This document shows positions 34,546-44,604 of a stretch of DNA of 64,000 bases, piece after piece. Both the position numbers and the translations under genes were made by a program. The number at the start of each line of letters is the position of its first letter. The first letter of the stretch is position 1. A model generated the notes under the pieces. It was not told where the DNA came from and did not search any database. It worked only from the letters and a program-made list of their open reading frames with translations. The stretch is from Streptomyces cellulosae. Its GTDB lineage: Bacteria > Actinomycetota > Actinomycetes > Streptomycetales > Streptomycetaceae. The DNA lies in assembly GCF_000721105.1 (NCBI RefSeq), contig NZ_JOEV01000004.1:62001-126000 (forward strand), read 5' to 3'.

Positions 34546-35595
34546 TCAGACGGCGACGAGCTCCATACCGAAGTAGCCGCCGCCCACGGGGTAGGTGGTG
34601 GAGCGGCGCCAGCCCGAAGCCGCGAAGAGGGCGTCGAATTCGTCGAGATCGCGTTCCTGGCCGTTGGTCATGGTGAGCATGGCCATGTCCGCCCGGGTGG
34701 TGAAGTCGGGCTTGCCGATCTCGCCGATGACCATCTCGACGACCAGTACGCGTCCCCCCTCGTTCACCGCCGACCGGCAATTCCGCAGGATCTGCGTGCA
34801 CTGGGTGTCGTCCCAGTCGTGCAGGATCGTCTTCAGGAGGTAGAGGTCCGCGGAAGGAACCTCCGCGAAGAAGTCGCCCGCGAGCGCGGAGAATCGGCCG
34901 GACAGCCCACGCTTCTCGGCCGCGCCGCGTGCGCTGTCGACGGCGTGGGGCAGGTCGAGTACTTGTCCGTGCAGCCGGGGATCGGCCTCCATCAGCGCCA
35001 GGACGAAATCACCGTTCGCACCGCCCACGTCGACCACGGTGGACACACCGGTGGTGGAGAGCGCGGCCACGGCGCCCTGCGTCACGAGGCCGGACAGGTC
35101 TCCCATCGCCTGGGCGAAGAGCGCGGCCTCGTCGGCGTTCCCCGGTTGTGCGAAGTACTCGAAAATGTCCGAGCCCAGCGCCTTGTTGGTCTGGGTGGTT
35201 CCTTGCCGCACCGCCTCCGGGAAGAGGGCCCAGGACTGCCAGTGCGAGTGTCCCGTCTGGGTCAGCACCAGCGAGCGAAGGGAGCCGGGCACACCGGAAC
35301 GCAACAGCCGGCCTCGTCCGGTGAGGCCGAAACGATGACCCCCTTCGTAGCTCAGCAGACCCAACGACGAGGCCGCGCGCATCAGCCGGTACGTGGCCCG
35401 CGGATGGCTGTCCTCGCGCTCGGCCACCTCCTCGGCGGTCAGGGCGCCGTCGGCGAGATGGTCGGCTATGCGCAACGCGGCCAGGGCCCGCAGGACCTGG
35501 GCGACGACGAGGCCGCTCAGCAGATCGAAAACGGCGGCGGCGTCCGCCGCGGGATCGCTCGGCGCGACGTCAGTACCACGCGGCATCTCAGTCAT
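34546..35595 (-). CDS. COMT-like O-methyltransferase
   Basis: A 349-residue SAM-dependent O-methyltransferase of the caffeic acid/acetylserotonin (Methyltransf_2) type that tailors aromatic natural products. An N-terminal dimerisation winged helix (LVVAQVLRALAALRIADHLA) precedes the SAM domain: VVDVGGANGDFVLAL, DLPHAV, LKTILHDWDD (general base His) and GGRVLVVEMVI. No biosynthetic cluster is next to it, so the substrate may be a scavenged or cellular phenol. Divergent from the AraC regulator. Confidence 0.9.
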   Translation of the reverse strand: MTEMPRGTDVAPSDPAADAAAVFDLLSGLVVAQVLRALAALRIADHLADGALTAEEVAEREDSHPRATYRLMRAASSLGLLSYEGGHRFGLTGRGRLLRSGVPGSLRSLVLTQTGHSHWQSWALFPEAVRQGTTQTNKALGSDIFEYFAQPGNADEAALFAQAMGDLSGLVTQGAVAALSTTGVSTVVDVGGANGDFVLALMEADPRLHGQVLDLPHAVDSARGAAEKRGLSGRFSALAGDFFAEVPSADLYLLKTILHDWDDTQCTQILRNCRSAVNEGGRVLVVEMVIGEIGKPDFTTRADMAMLTMTNGQERDLDEFDALFAASGWRRSTTYPVGGGYFGMELVAV

Positions 35596-35837
35596 GACAG
35601 TTCAAAACCTCTCAGCATGCAGAAGGGGGCGGAGACTGTGGACGGCAGGGGCGGCAGACCCGGCCCCCGTGCTCTGCGGCACATTCCCCACGGCTCACCC
35701 TAGGGAGATCGCCACGGCGCAGGCTTGTATCGCAGCGCCTCACCGACAGAACGTCAGTGCCATGGCCCACGGCCCGTCATGGTGAAAGATGACCCGCGAA
35801 AGTCATGGGCAGATGGGCGAGTTGGGGCGTTGGGGCT

Positions 35838-36833
35838 ATGAGCGACCTGGGAAGCACCGAACCGCGGGTCGGCGGGCCCGGCAGGAACTTCTTCGTGGAT
35901 GTCACGGCCTCGAGCACCGCGGGGGAGGGCTTCGACGTCTTCCGACGCGAGTGGAAGGGACAGGTCGGGGAGGAGCTTCCGCTGCCGCCCCTCGAACCGC
36001 TCGCCTCCGGTGGCTTCCGGATCCGCGTCCGCGCGTCCAAGGTGCACGACACGGTGATCGCGGACATGTACGGATCGTCGCTGGCCGGCGGCACCCGGGG
36101 CGTCTCCCACCGTCTCGACGACCGGGTCCTGGTGCATGTGATGCGGCGCGGCGAGTGGCGCTTCGCCGGACCGCGCGACGGCGGCGAGGTCTCCGTGCCG
36201 GGCGGGCAGTTCATCGTGCGGCACAACGGCCCGCCGGTGCGGTTCGAGACAGAGCCGAGTACGACGGCGAGTGTGCTGATTCTGCCGGCCTCGCCGCTCC
36301 GGCAGCTGATCGGCGACCGGCCGGTCGTCGGGCCGGCGGACTCACCGGAACTGCGGCTGCTCATGGCCTACGCCAAGGTGGCCGACGCCACGCTGAACGA
36401 GCTCGCCCCGGCCGGTGTGCGGGCCGCCCGCAACTCTCTCGTCGAGCTGGTCAAGGGAGTGTTGACGCGGGGGTTCGACGACAAGGAGCCTCGGCTGGCT
36501 CCCGCGCTGGCCCAGGCGGCGAAGGACATCGCGGACAGCCGCCTCACCGATCCCGACCTCTCCCCCGCCGTCCTGGCCCGCGAACTCAACGTCTCGGTAC
36601 GGACCTTGCACCGGGCGTTCGCCGCGGCCGACGAGTCGGTGAGCGCGTACATCCGCCGCAGGCGGCTGGAGAACGCGCGGCTGGAGCTCTCCTCGCCGGG
36701 TGTCCGGCCGAGCGTGTCGGAACTCGCCGCGCACTGGCGGTTCGCCGACAGCAGCCACTTCATCCGGGCCTTCAAGAAGCAGTTCGGCCAGACGCCCACC
36801 CAGTTCGTCCGAGTCGAACCTCCGCCCCCATGA
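35838..36833 (+). CDS. AraC-family transcriptional regulator
   Basis: A 331-residue regulator with an AraC-binding-like N-terminal domain (FFVDVTASSTAGEGF to VLILPASPLRQLI) of the NphR/benzoate-type family and a C-terminal AraC HTH pair. The C-terminal motif LSPAVLARELNVSVRTLHRA and FADSSHFIRAFKKQFGQTP are canonical. Effector unknown. ATG 35838 is used as start; an in-frame ATG at 35805 lacks support. It is divergent from the methyltransferase gene, which it may control. Confidence 0.9.
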   Translation: MSDLGSTEPRVGGPGRNFFVDVTASSTAGEGFDVFRREWKGQVGEELPLPPLEPLASGGFRIRVRASKVHDTVIADMYGSSLAGGTRGVSHRLDDRVLVHVMRRGEWRFAGPRDGGEVSVPGGQFIVRHNGPPVRFETEPSTTASVLILPASPLRQLIGDRPVVGPADSPELRLLMAYAKVADATLNELAPAGVRAARNSLVELVKGVLTRGFDDKEPRLAPALAQAAKDIADSRLTDPDLSPAVLARELNVSVRTLHRAFAAADESVSAYIRRRRLENARLELSSPGVRPSVSELAAHWRFADSSHFIRAFKKQFGQTPTQFVRVEPPPP

Positions 36834-36859
36834 AGACCACTCCTCACCTCAGCCGGTGC

Positions 36860-37010
36860 TCAGTCCAGGGCGAGGTCGAGGAGGCGCTCGGTCTGCTCCC
36901 GCTGGTCCGGCTCGTCGCCGCGAAGTAGGCGGTCGCGCAAGGTCGTCCCGCTTGCCGGGCGCAGGGCGTCGGCCCTGCCCAGTTCGGCGTTCCCGCAGTC
37001 GATGAACCCG
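36860..37010 (-). pseudogene. Possible remnant of a kinase-like gene (C-terminal fragment)
   Basis: In the 403-base gap between the AraC and aldo/keto reductase genes, minus-strand codons 37010-36860 keep about 90 percent GC3 over 50 codons and read GFIDCGNAELGRADAL, then TTLRDRLLRGDEPDQ, ending LLDLALD and a stop. The WTG/FIDCG pattern is like the metal-binding segment of aminoglycoside phosphotransferase-type kinases, with WTG present in a neighbouring frame just upstream. No start or N-terminal domain is seen. Low-confidence call; the rest of the gap (36834-37236) has no supported gene. Confidence 0.25.
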
Positions 37011-37236
37011 GCCCGTCCAGGCACGCGGGGCGTCACGCGGCGGCATCGGGGCGAGCAGCTCGGGCGCGGCGTCGCAGGGCTTGGCCACCCCGGCCGGCAT
37101 GGAGGGAGGGGTGCCGTTCCTGGGTGCAGGACAGCCACGACACACCGGCCCGAGTGGAATACGGTCGAGAAGTACGGGCGGCAAGCACCCTTTTCCGCTC
37201 CCTTCTCCCCCTTTTTCATCCCACAGGAGATCCCTC

Positions 37237-38310
37237 ATGTCCCACACGCCCTCTCTTGACGACTACCGCCTTCTCGGCCGCTCCGGGCTGCGTGTCTCAC
37301 CCCTCAGCCTGGGCACCATGACCTTCGGTGAGGAGTGGGGCTGGGGCGCCGGGCCCGAGGAGGCGGCCAAGATCTTCGACCTCTACCTCGACCGCGGCGG
37401 CAATTTCGTGGACACCTCGGTCAACTACACCGACGGAGCGGCCGAACGACTGCTGGGCGGCTTCCTCAAGGGCCGCCGTGACCGGGTCGTGGTCGGCACC
37501 AAGTTCACCATGGCCCGCGAGCCGGGCAACCCCAACTCCGGCGGCAACCACCGGCTCAACATGATCCGGTCGCTGGAGACCAGCCTGCGCCGGCTGCAGA
37601 CGGACCGCATCGATCTCCTCTATCTGCACGGCTGGGACTTCACCACGTCCTCCCAGGAGGTCATGCGCGGCCTGGACGACCTCGTCACCAGCGGCAAGGT
37701 CGTCTACGTCGGGATCTGCAACACGCCGGCCTGGCGCATCGCCGAGATGCAGACCATGGCCGAACTGCTGAACTGGTCGCCCTTCGTCGCCCTGCAGTTC
37801 GAGTACAGCCTCATCCAGCGCACGGTCGAGCACGAGTTGATTCCCCTGGCCGCGAGCAAGGGGATGGGTGTCGTGCCGTGGTCGGCGCTGGGCGGCGGCG
37901 TTCTGACCGGCAAGTACAGCCCGGACGACCTGGTCGGCGACAGTGGCCAGGGCACCGCGGCCGGCTCCCGCAAGGGGGTCATCGAAGCCTCCGGCAACCT
38001 GACGGAACGCTCCCTCGCCGTCGCCGACGTGGTGCGTGAGGTGGCCGCCGAACTGGGCGCCGAGCCGGCGCAGGTGGCACTGGCCTGGACCCTTGCCAAC
38101 CCCGCGGTGACCTCGCCCATCATCGGGGCCCGCACCCTCGCCCAGGCGGAGAACAACATCGCTGCCCTCGATGTGGTGCTGCCCGCCGAGCATCTCGCGC
38201 GGCTGCACTCGGCCTCCGCTCCCGAGCCGATCTTCCCGAAGTCCTTCATGGACCGGCCCCTGACCAAGGGCCTGGTCTTCGGAGGCGCCTCGGTCGCCAC
38301 CCGCGGCTGA
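37237..38310 (+). CDS. Aldo/keto reductase
   Basis: A 357-residue NADPH-dependent aldo/keto reductase of the Tas/AKR11-like type. The (beta/alpha)8 landmarks are GSGRLLGLR-like start RLLGRSGLRVSPLSLGT, catalytic Asp in NFVDTSVNYTDG with Tyr, Lys in VVVGTKF and His in LLYLHGWDF; the C-terminal cofactor segment is PIIGARTLAQAENNI. Its substrate is unknown. AGGAGA precedes the ATG at 37237. It stands alone and is followed by a stem that may terminate it. Confidence 0.92.
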   Translation: MSHTPSLDDYRLLGRSGLRVSPLSLGTMTFGEEWGWGAGPEEAAKIFDLYLDRGGNFVDTSVNYTDGAAERLLGGFLKGRRDRVVVGTKFTMAREPGNPNSGGNHRLNMIRSLETSLRRLQTDRIDLLYLHGWDFTTSSQEVMRGLDDLVTSGKVVYVGICNTPAWRIAEMQTMAELLNWSPFVALQFEYSLIQRTVEHELIPLAASKGMGVVPWSALGGGVLTGKYSPDDLVGDSGQGTAAGSRKGVIEASGNLTERSLAVADVVREVAAELGAEPAQVALAWTLANPAVTSPIIGARTLAQAENNIAALDVVLPAEHLARLHSASAPEPIFPKSFMDRPLTKGLVFGGASVATRG

Positions 38311-38397
38311 GCCGGTCCCGGGCAGACCGGATGGCGGAGCCGGCCAGCCCGCTGCCGTAGCGCCATGTCCGGCGGCGGCAGGCACAGGTGAGCCCTG

Positions 38398-38431
38398 GCC
38401 GGTCAGGTGCCCGCGCGCCCTGCTGACCGGC
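38398..38431 (+). terminator. Possible terminator after the aldo/keto reductase
   Basis: Perfect 9-bp inverted repeat gccggtcag (38398-38406) and ctgaccggc (38423-38431) with a 16-base loop, 88 bases after the reductase stop and before the convergent decayed esterase gene. No T tract. Confidence 0.4.
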
Positions 38432-38532
38432 GCCTGGCGAACACCGCGAAACGGCCCGTAACGGCCCGTCACGGCATCGTCTTCGCCCTGCCGCCGCCGC
38501 ACCGGCGGGGCACACGAGGTCATGACGCGGCA

Positions 38533-38924
38533 TCAGCGACCGTCGTGGCGTTCAAGGCCCCGGACGGCCAGCAGATGGAACTTCGTGGCGCCGCCGTTGA
38601 AGCCGAAGTTGTCGTCGGTGACGAGCACGAGCGAGCGGGAGCCGTCGGGCAGCCGCGGTCCCCAGGTGATGCCCTCGACGTTGTCGGCGTCGGTGCCGGA
38701 GGTGGTGAAGTCGTGCAGCAGCTTCTTGCGCATCGGCTTCTCGGTGCCGGACAGGGCCTCCTTGCCGTTGACGTCCGTCGCGCCGATGGTGCTGGTCAGT
38801 AGAGGCGGATGGAGAATCCGACGCCGGAGGCGAAGGACCGCTCCACGGTGAGGTAGTCGGTCCGGTCGACGGCGAGGATCTCAAGCGCGCGTCTGCGGTG
38901 GCGCGCGGGCGATCCGTGGCGCAT
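38533..38924 (-). pseudogene. Frameshifted, truncated esterase-like phytase remnant
   Basis: Two frames together give the C-terminal part of the phytase-type esterase-like family (PF13449-like). Upstream, from 38924, the frame gives ALEILAVDRTDYLTVERSFA and GVGFSIRLY then a stop. One base out of phase the message continues ATDVNGKEALSGTEKP, NVEGITWGPRLPDG and SLVLVTDDNFGF to the stop at 38533. The segments are in the family order, so a frameshift near the RLY codon separates them. The N-terminal two thirds are missing. It is a decayed gene at the end of the transporter operon. Confidence 0.7.
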
Positions 38925-38970
38925 GGGTGTCCTTCCGGAGGGACAGCGGGAAGAGGGGGCGGTGGGGGCG

Positions 38971-39906
38971 TCAGAGCGAGGCGGCGGCCGGCACGGCCCG
39001 GCCCCGGCGCTTGCGGCGCCACGCGTACAGCGCGAGGGCGACCAGCGTCATCACGTACGGGATCGTGGACACCAGCTGCGGCGGTACGTCGAGGGTGCCG
39101 AGCTGCACGGCCAGTGCCTCCGCGGCTCCGAAGCCGAGCGCGGCCAGGAAGACGCCCCACGGCCGCAGGCCGCCGAGGAACACCGCGGCGAGGGCGATGA
39201 AGCCGCGGCCGGCCGTCATGTCCCGGACGAAGAAGGAGACGTAGCCCATGCTGAGGAAGACCCCGGCAAGGCCTGCAAGGGCTCCGCTGAGGGCGAGGCC
39301 GGTGTACTGCACGCGCCGTACCGCGATCCCGACCGACTCGGCCGCGTCCGGCATCTCGCCGACGGCCCGCAGGTGGAAGCCGAAGCGGGTGCGGTAGAAC
39401 AGCCAGGCGACGAACGGCGCGGCCAGGAAGGCCAGCCAGGTGACCAGGTTCTGGCCGCTCAGCGCGTCGCCGAGCACGGGCACGTTCTCGACGCCCGGCA
39501 GGGTGATGCTCGGCAGGCTGCCGCTCTTCAGGCCGGAGGTGCCGCCCTTGTCGTCGAGGAGGCTGTAGACGGCGTAGGCGGTGCCGCCGGAGGCGAGGAG
39601 GTTGAGGCCGATGCCCGCGATGATCGCGTCGGCGCCCAGTTCCAGGCGGAGGGCGGCGAGCAGTACGCCCAGCAGGGTCGCCACCGCGACACCGCTGACC
39701 GCGCCCAGCGCGACGGAGCCGCTGTAGCCGGCGACCAGCGCCCCCGTGCAGGCGGCGGAGAGCATCTGGCCCTCCAGGGCGATGTTGCTGATGCCGGCGC
39801 GTTCGGCGACCAGTCCGCCGAACGCGGCGAGCAGGTACGGCGTGGCGATCCGCAGCACGGCCGCCAGGAAGGCGCTGCTGAGGACGACGTCGAGCACGGA
39901 ACTCAT
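38971..39906 (-). CDS. BMP-type ABC transporter permease (nucleoside importer)
   Basis: A 311-residue inner-membrane permease of the BPD_transp_2 type, last gene of a nucleoside/base importer operon. About eight hydrophobic helices; conserved GLVAERAGISNIALEGQM, GIGLNLLASGGTAYAVYS and YTGLALSGALAGLAGVFL mark the family (YufQ/NupQ-like). The start ATG 39906 overlaps the stop of the upstream permease (39903-39906, ATGA), so the two permeases are coupled as the transmembrane heterodimer of the importer. Confidence 0.9.
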   Translation of the reverse strand: MSSVLDVVLSSAFLAAVLRIATPYLLAAFGGLVAERAGISNIALEGQMLSAACTGALVAGYSGSVALGAVSGVAVATLLGVLLAALRLELGADAIIAGIGLNLLASGGTAYAVYSLLDDKGGTSGLKSGSLPSITLPGVENVPVLGDALSGQNLVTWLAFLAAPFVAWLFYRTRFGFHLRAVGEMPDAAESVGIAVRRVQYTGLALSGALAGLAGVFLSMGYVSFFVRDMTAGRGFIALAAVFLGGLRPWGVFLAALGFGAAEALAVQLGTLDVPPQLVSTIPYVMTLVALALYAWRRKRRGRAVPAAASL

Positions 39907-41020
39907 CGGACGCCCACCTGCCTCCGGGCGATGCGCCGCTTGAGCAGGTTCGGCAGGGCCTGGGCGGTGACCAGCAGCACGATGACCGCCTGGATGACCA
40001 CCACGATCTCGGTGCCGACGTCGGTCTGCTGTTCCATGATGTCGCCCCCGGCGCGCAGGTAGGAGTAGAAAAGCCCGGCGATCACGACGACCAGCGGGTT
40101 GTTCCTGGCGAGCAGGGCGACCACGATCCCTTCGAAGGCGAGGCTTCCGGCGAGCCCGGGTTCGAGCCGTCCGTACACGCCCTGGACGAGGTGGGCTCCG
40201 GCGAGGCCCGCGACGGCGCCGCCGATGACGAAGCTCCACTCGATGACGCGGGGCACGCGGATGCCGCCGTACGCCGCGAAGTCGGGGTTGGCGCCGGTCA
40301 TCCGGATGCGGTAGCCGAGCGGGGTGCGGGTGATGAGCAGCCACAGAGCTGCGGCGGTCAGCAGCATCACCCCGAAGCCGATGTTGGCCCGGCCCAGCGG
40401 GACGCCGAACCAGTCGCTCAGCGGCGTGAGCGCGGAGTCCTGCTGGATGGACTTGGAGTGCACGGCACTGCTGCCGGACTCCTTCAGCGGGCCGTTGACC
40501 AGGTAGTCGTAGACGCGGACGACGATGGCGTTGAGCATCAGCGTCGCCACGATCTCGTTGGCTCCGAGGCGGGCCTTCATCGCGCCGGGCACCAGGCCCA
40601 TTCCGGCGCCCGCGGCGGCGGCCGCGGCCATCGGCACGATCACGGCGACGACGGGCGGCAGCGGTACGAAGATCGCGACGGTCGCGGCCGCCAGCGCACC
40701 GGCGTACACCTGGCTCTCGGCGCCGAGGCTGATCTGCCGGGCCCGGAAGGGGATCGCGACCGACAGCCCGAGGAGGGTGAGCGTGGTGGCGTCCTCCAGC
40801 CAGCGGCCGACGCGGAAGGAGCGTTCGAGCGGGCCGGTGAGCATCACCTCGTAGGCCCGTACCGGGTCGTTGCCGGTGGCGAGCATGACGAGGAAGCCGA
40901 TGACCAGGGCGGCCAGGATGGTGGCCAGGGCCATGCTGAGGTCGACGGCGAAGTCACGGCGGCGGGTGGCTCGGTACTGGCGGCGGTCCTCGGTCTCGAT
41001 CGCCGTCATGGCGGTGGTCG

Positions 41021-41024
<4 letters not shown>
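39903..41024 (-). CDS. BMP-type ABC transporter permease (nucleoside importer)
   Basis: A 373-residue permease (YufP/NupP-like) of the same importer. Family segments: VRAYEVMLTGPLERSF, GLSVAIPFRARQISLGAESQ, GANEIVATLMLNAIVV and ANPDFAAYGGI. A long basic N-terminus precedes the first helix. The start overlaps the ATPase stop as ATGA (41021-41024), and its stop overlaps the next permease. It forms the transport path with the other permease in the cell membrane. Confidence 0.92.
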
Positions 41025-42631
<1,607 letters not shown>

Positions 42632-42641
42632 GGCCGTTCGG

Positions 42642-43742
42642 TTAGAGGGCGCTGGGCACCGTGACGGAGCCGGACCTGACCTTGTCGGCGGCCTCCTGGA
42701 GCTCGGTACGGATCTTCTCCGGCACCAGTTCCTTGAAGTGGTCGTCGTTCACATAGCCGACGGCGTCCTCGGCGAGACCGACGGTGGAGACGGTGCCGTA
42801 CTTCAGGGTGTCCTTCTGGTCGTCCTGCGCCGCCTTGTAGAGGGCGTTGCCGACGTTCTTGAGGATGGAGGTGACGACCGTGTTCTTCTGCGCCTGGTCG
42901 GTGAGGGTCTGGTACTGGTCGGAGTCGACGCCGAAGGCGTACCGCTTGGCGCTGACGGCCGATTCGAAGGTGCCGAGCCCGGAGAGTCCGGCGACCGGCC
43001 ACACCAGCGCGGCGCCCTGGCCGTACATCGCGGTGCTGATCTCCTTGCCCTTGGCGGGGTCGCCGAACGGCTTGTCGCCGCCCACGTACTGAACGAGGAC
43101 GTCGGCGTTCTTTCCGCCGGCGGCTTGGAACCCGGACTTGAAACCGACGACGAAGTCCTCGATCAACGGGATCTTCACGCCGCCCATGACGCCGACCTTC
43201 TTCAGGGATTCGGCGCCCTTGAGGGCTTTCGCGGCCACCAGCTTCTCGGCCAGGAATCCCGCGAGATAACCGCCCTCGTTCTGCTTGAAGGTGACGGAGT
43301 ACACGTTCTCGCACTTGTTGGAACAGGCGCCGTTCTTGCCGCTGTAGTCGACGGGCGCGTCGAAGACCCAGAACTTCTTGTCGGGGAATTCCGGGGCGAG
43401 TTTGCCGATGTAGTCGGTGACGTCGAAGGTGCCGGCGGCGAGGATGTCGTAGTCGTCGGCCGAGGCGGCGTCCTCGAAGCCGGGCTCCCACTTGGTGCGG
43501 TCGGAGCCGAGCTCGACCACCTTGAGGTCGTAGCCGAGGTCCTTCTCGGCCTTCTTCAGACCCGCGTAGGCCGAGTCGAAGAACGACTTGTCGCCCAGTC
43601 CTCCATTGAGCACCAATTTGATGCGCGGCTTGCCGGAGGAGGACGCCCCTGAATCGTCTGCGCCGGATCCTCCGCACGCGGTCAGCGCGAGCATCCCGGT
43701 CACCGTCACCACGACTGCGGCGCTTCTTCCGTATCTCATCAT
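42642..43742 (-). CDS. BMP-family nucleoside-binding lipoprotein
   Basis: A 366-residue basic-membrane-protein (BMP/Med) substrate-binding lipoprotein. Signal peptide with lipobox LTAC (acylated Cys23 from ATG 43742), then the binding protein: KLVLNGGLGDKSFFDSAYAG, LAAGTFDVTDYIGKLAPEFP, GGYLAGFLAEKL and VGVMGGVKIPLIEDFVVGF are typical of purine nucleoside/base receptors. AGGAG precedes the tandem ATG start. It heads the importer operon, with a CAAAACGTTTTG operator-like site 55 bases upstream, so induction by the LacI protein is expected. Confidence 0.94.
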   Translation of the reverse strand: MMRYGRSAAVVVTVTGMLALTACGGSGADDSGASSSGKPRIKLVLNGGLGDKSFFDSAYAGLKKAEKDLGYDLKVVELGSDRTKWEPGFEDAASADDYDILAAGTFDVTDYIGKLAPEFPDKKFWVFDAPVDYSGKNGACSNKCENVYSVTFKQNEGGYLAGFLAEKLVAAKALKGAESLKKVGVMGGVKIPLIEDFVVGFKSGFQAAGGKNADVLVQYVGGDKPFGDPAKGKEISTAMYGQGAALVWPVAGLSGLGTFESAVSAKRYAFGVDSDQYQTLTDQAQKNTVVTSILKNVGNALYKAAQDDQKDTLKYGTVSTVGLAEDAVGYVNDDHFKELVPEKIRTELQEAADKVRSGSVTVPSAL

Positions 43743-43797
43743 CGATCTCCTGATCGTTTTGTTGCCGAGTGAGCGGCTGGGTCGACAGTAGAAAGTG

Positions 43798-43809
43798 CAA
43801 AACGTTTTG
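43798..43809. promoter_or_regulatory. LacI-type operator upstream of the BMP importer operon
   Basis: The perfect palindrome CAAAACGTTTTG, with the central CG typical of LacI-family operators, lies 55 bases upstream of the BMP gene. In the 16-base form CCAAAACGTTTTGCAC it is identical to the site at 47925-47936. A possible minus-strand -35 TTGCAC overlaps it. Repression here by the LacI regulator encoded nearby is inference. Confidence 0.8.
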
Positions 43810-43851
43810 GCTACGGTGCGCGGTTTCGGTTTGATTTCCGGCGAGGGAATT

Positions 43852-44604
43852 TCAGACGCCGGTGAGCAGCGCCGTGGCGGCGATGCGCAGCGTCCGGTCG
43901 AAATCGCTCTCGCGTTCCTCGGCGGTGAGGGCGTCCCCAGTGCGCAGATGGTCGGACACGGTGAGCACGGCGAGGGCCTCGCCGCCCTCGGCACAGGCCA
44001 CGGCGTAGAGCCCCGCCGCCTCCATCTCGACCGCCAACGTGCCCCGGTCCTCCAGCGCGTCGAAGAGGGCGGGGCGGGTCAGGTAGAAGTGGTCGCTGGT
44101 GAGGACCGGTCCGATGTGCACGGCCGCGTCGCCACAGAGCGCCGGCCCGGCGGCGTCGGCGGCGGCGCGCAGCAGCCGGTAGGAGGGGGCGAGGGAGAGG
44201 GTCACGCCGTCCACGAGGACGCGGCTGAGGCTGGAGTCGGTGTGCGCGGCGGCGGCGATCACCACGTCCCGTACGGACACCGCCGCCGGGATCGCGCCGG
44301 CCGTGCCGACCCGGACGATCCTGCGCACGCCGTAGTGGCGGAACAGCTCCGTCGCGTAGATCGTCACGGACGGGATGCCCATGCCGGAGGCGAGCACCGA
44401 CATCGGCACGCCCCGGTGGGTTCCGGTGTAGCCGAGGATGCCGCGTACGTCGGTGACCTGCCGTGCGTCATGAAGGAAGGTTTCGGCGATCCGTCGGGCG
44501 CGGAGCGGATCCCCCGGCATCAGGACCAGCGGGGCGAAGTCGCCCGGCCGAGCCGCGATATGGGGGGTGCCGGTGACGGACGTACCCACCTGTCCGGGCG
44601 TCAC
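43852..44604 (-). CDS. deoD: Purine nucleoside phosphorylase (DeoD-type)
   Basis: A 250-residue nucleoside phosphorylase, splitting purine ribonucleosides into base and ribose-1-phosphate with phosphate. LMPGDPLRARRIAETFL, MGIPSVTIYATELFRHYGV, VRRIVRVGTAGAI and VEMEAAGLYAVA are family motifs; VSDHLRTGDALTAEER is the purine-type SDHL segment. The GTG start at 44604 overlaps the stop of the preceding gene (GTGA), giving translational coupling. Last gene of the amidohydrolase-lacI operon, placed to process what the neighbouring BMP transporter imports. Confidence 0.93.
   Translation of the reverse strand: MTPGQVGTSVTGTPHIAARPGDFAPLVLMPGDPLRARRIAETFLHDARQVTDVRGILGYTGTHRGVPMSVLASGMGIPSVTIYATELFRHYGVRRIVRVGTAGAIPAAVSVRDVVIAAAAHTDSSLSRVLVDGVTLSLAPSYRLLRAAADAAGPALCGDAAVHIGPVLTSDHFYLTRPALFDALEDRGTLAVEMEAAGLYAVACAEGGEALAVLTVSDHLRTGDALTAEERESDFDRTLRIAATALLTGV

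Noticed and set aside
34546..35595. Start of a natural-product gene cluster
   Set aside because: Only one methyltransferase and no polyketide, peptide or terpene scaffold enzyme nearby, so a secondary-metabolite cluster is not supported.
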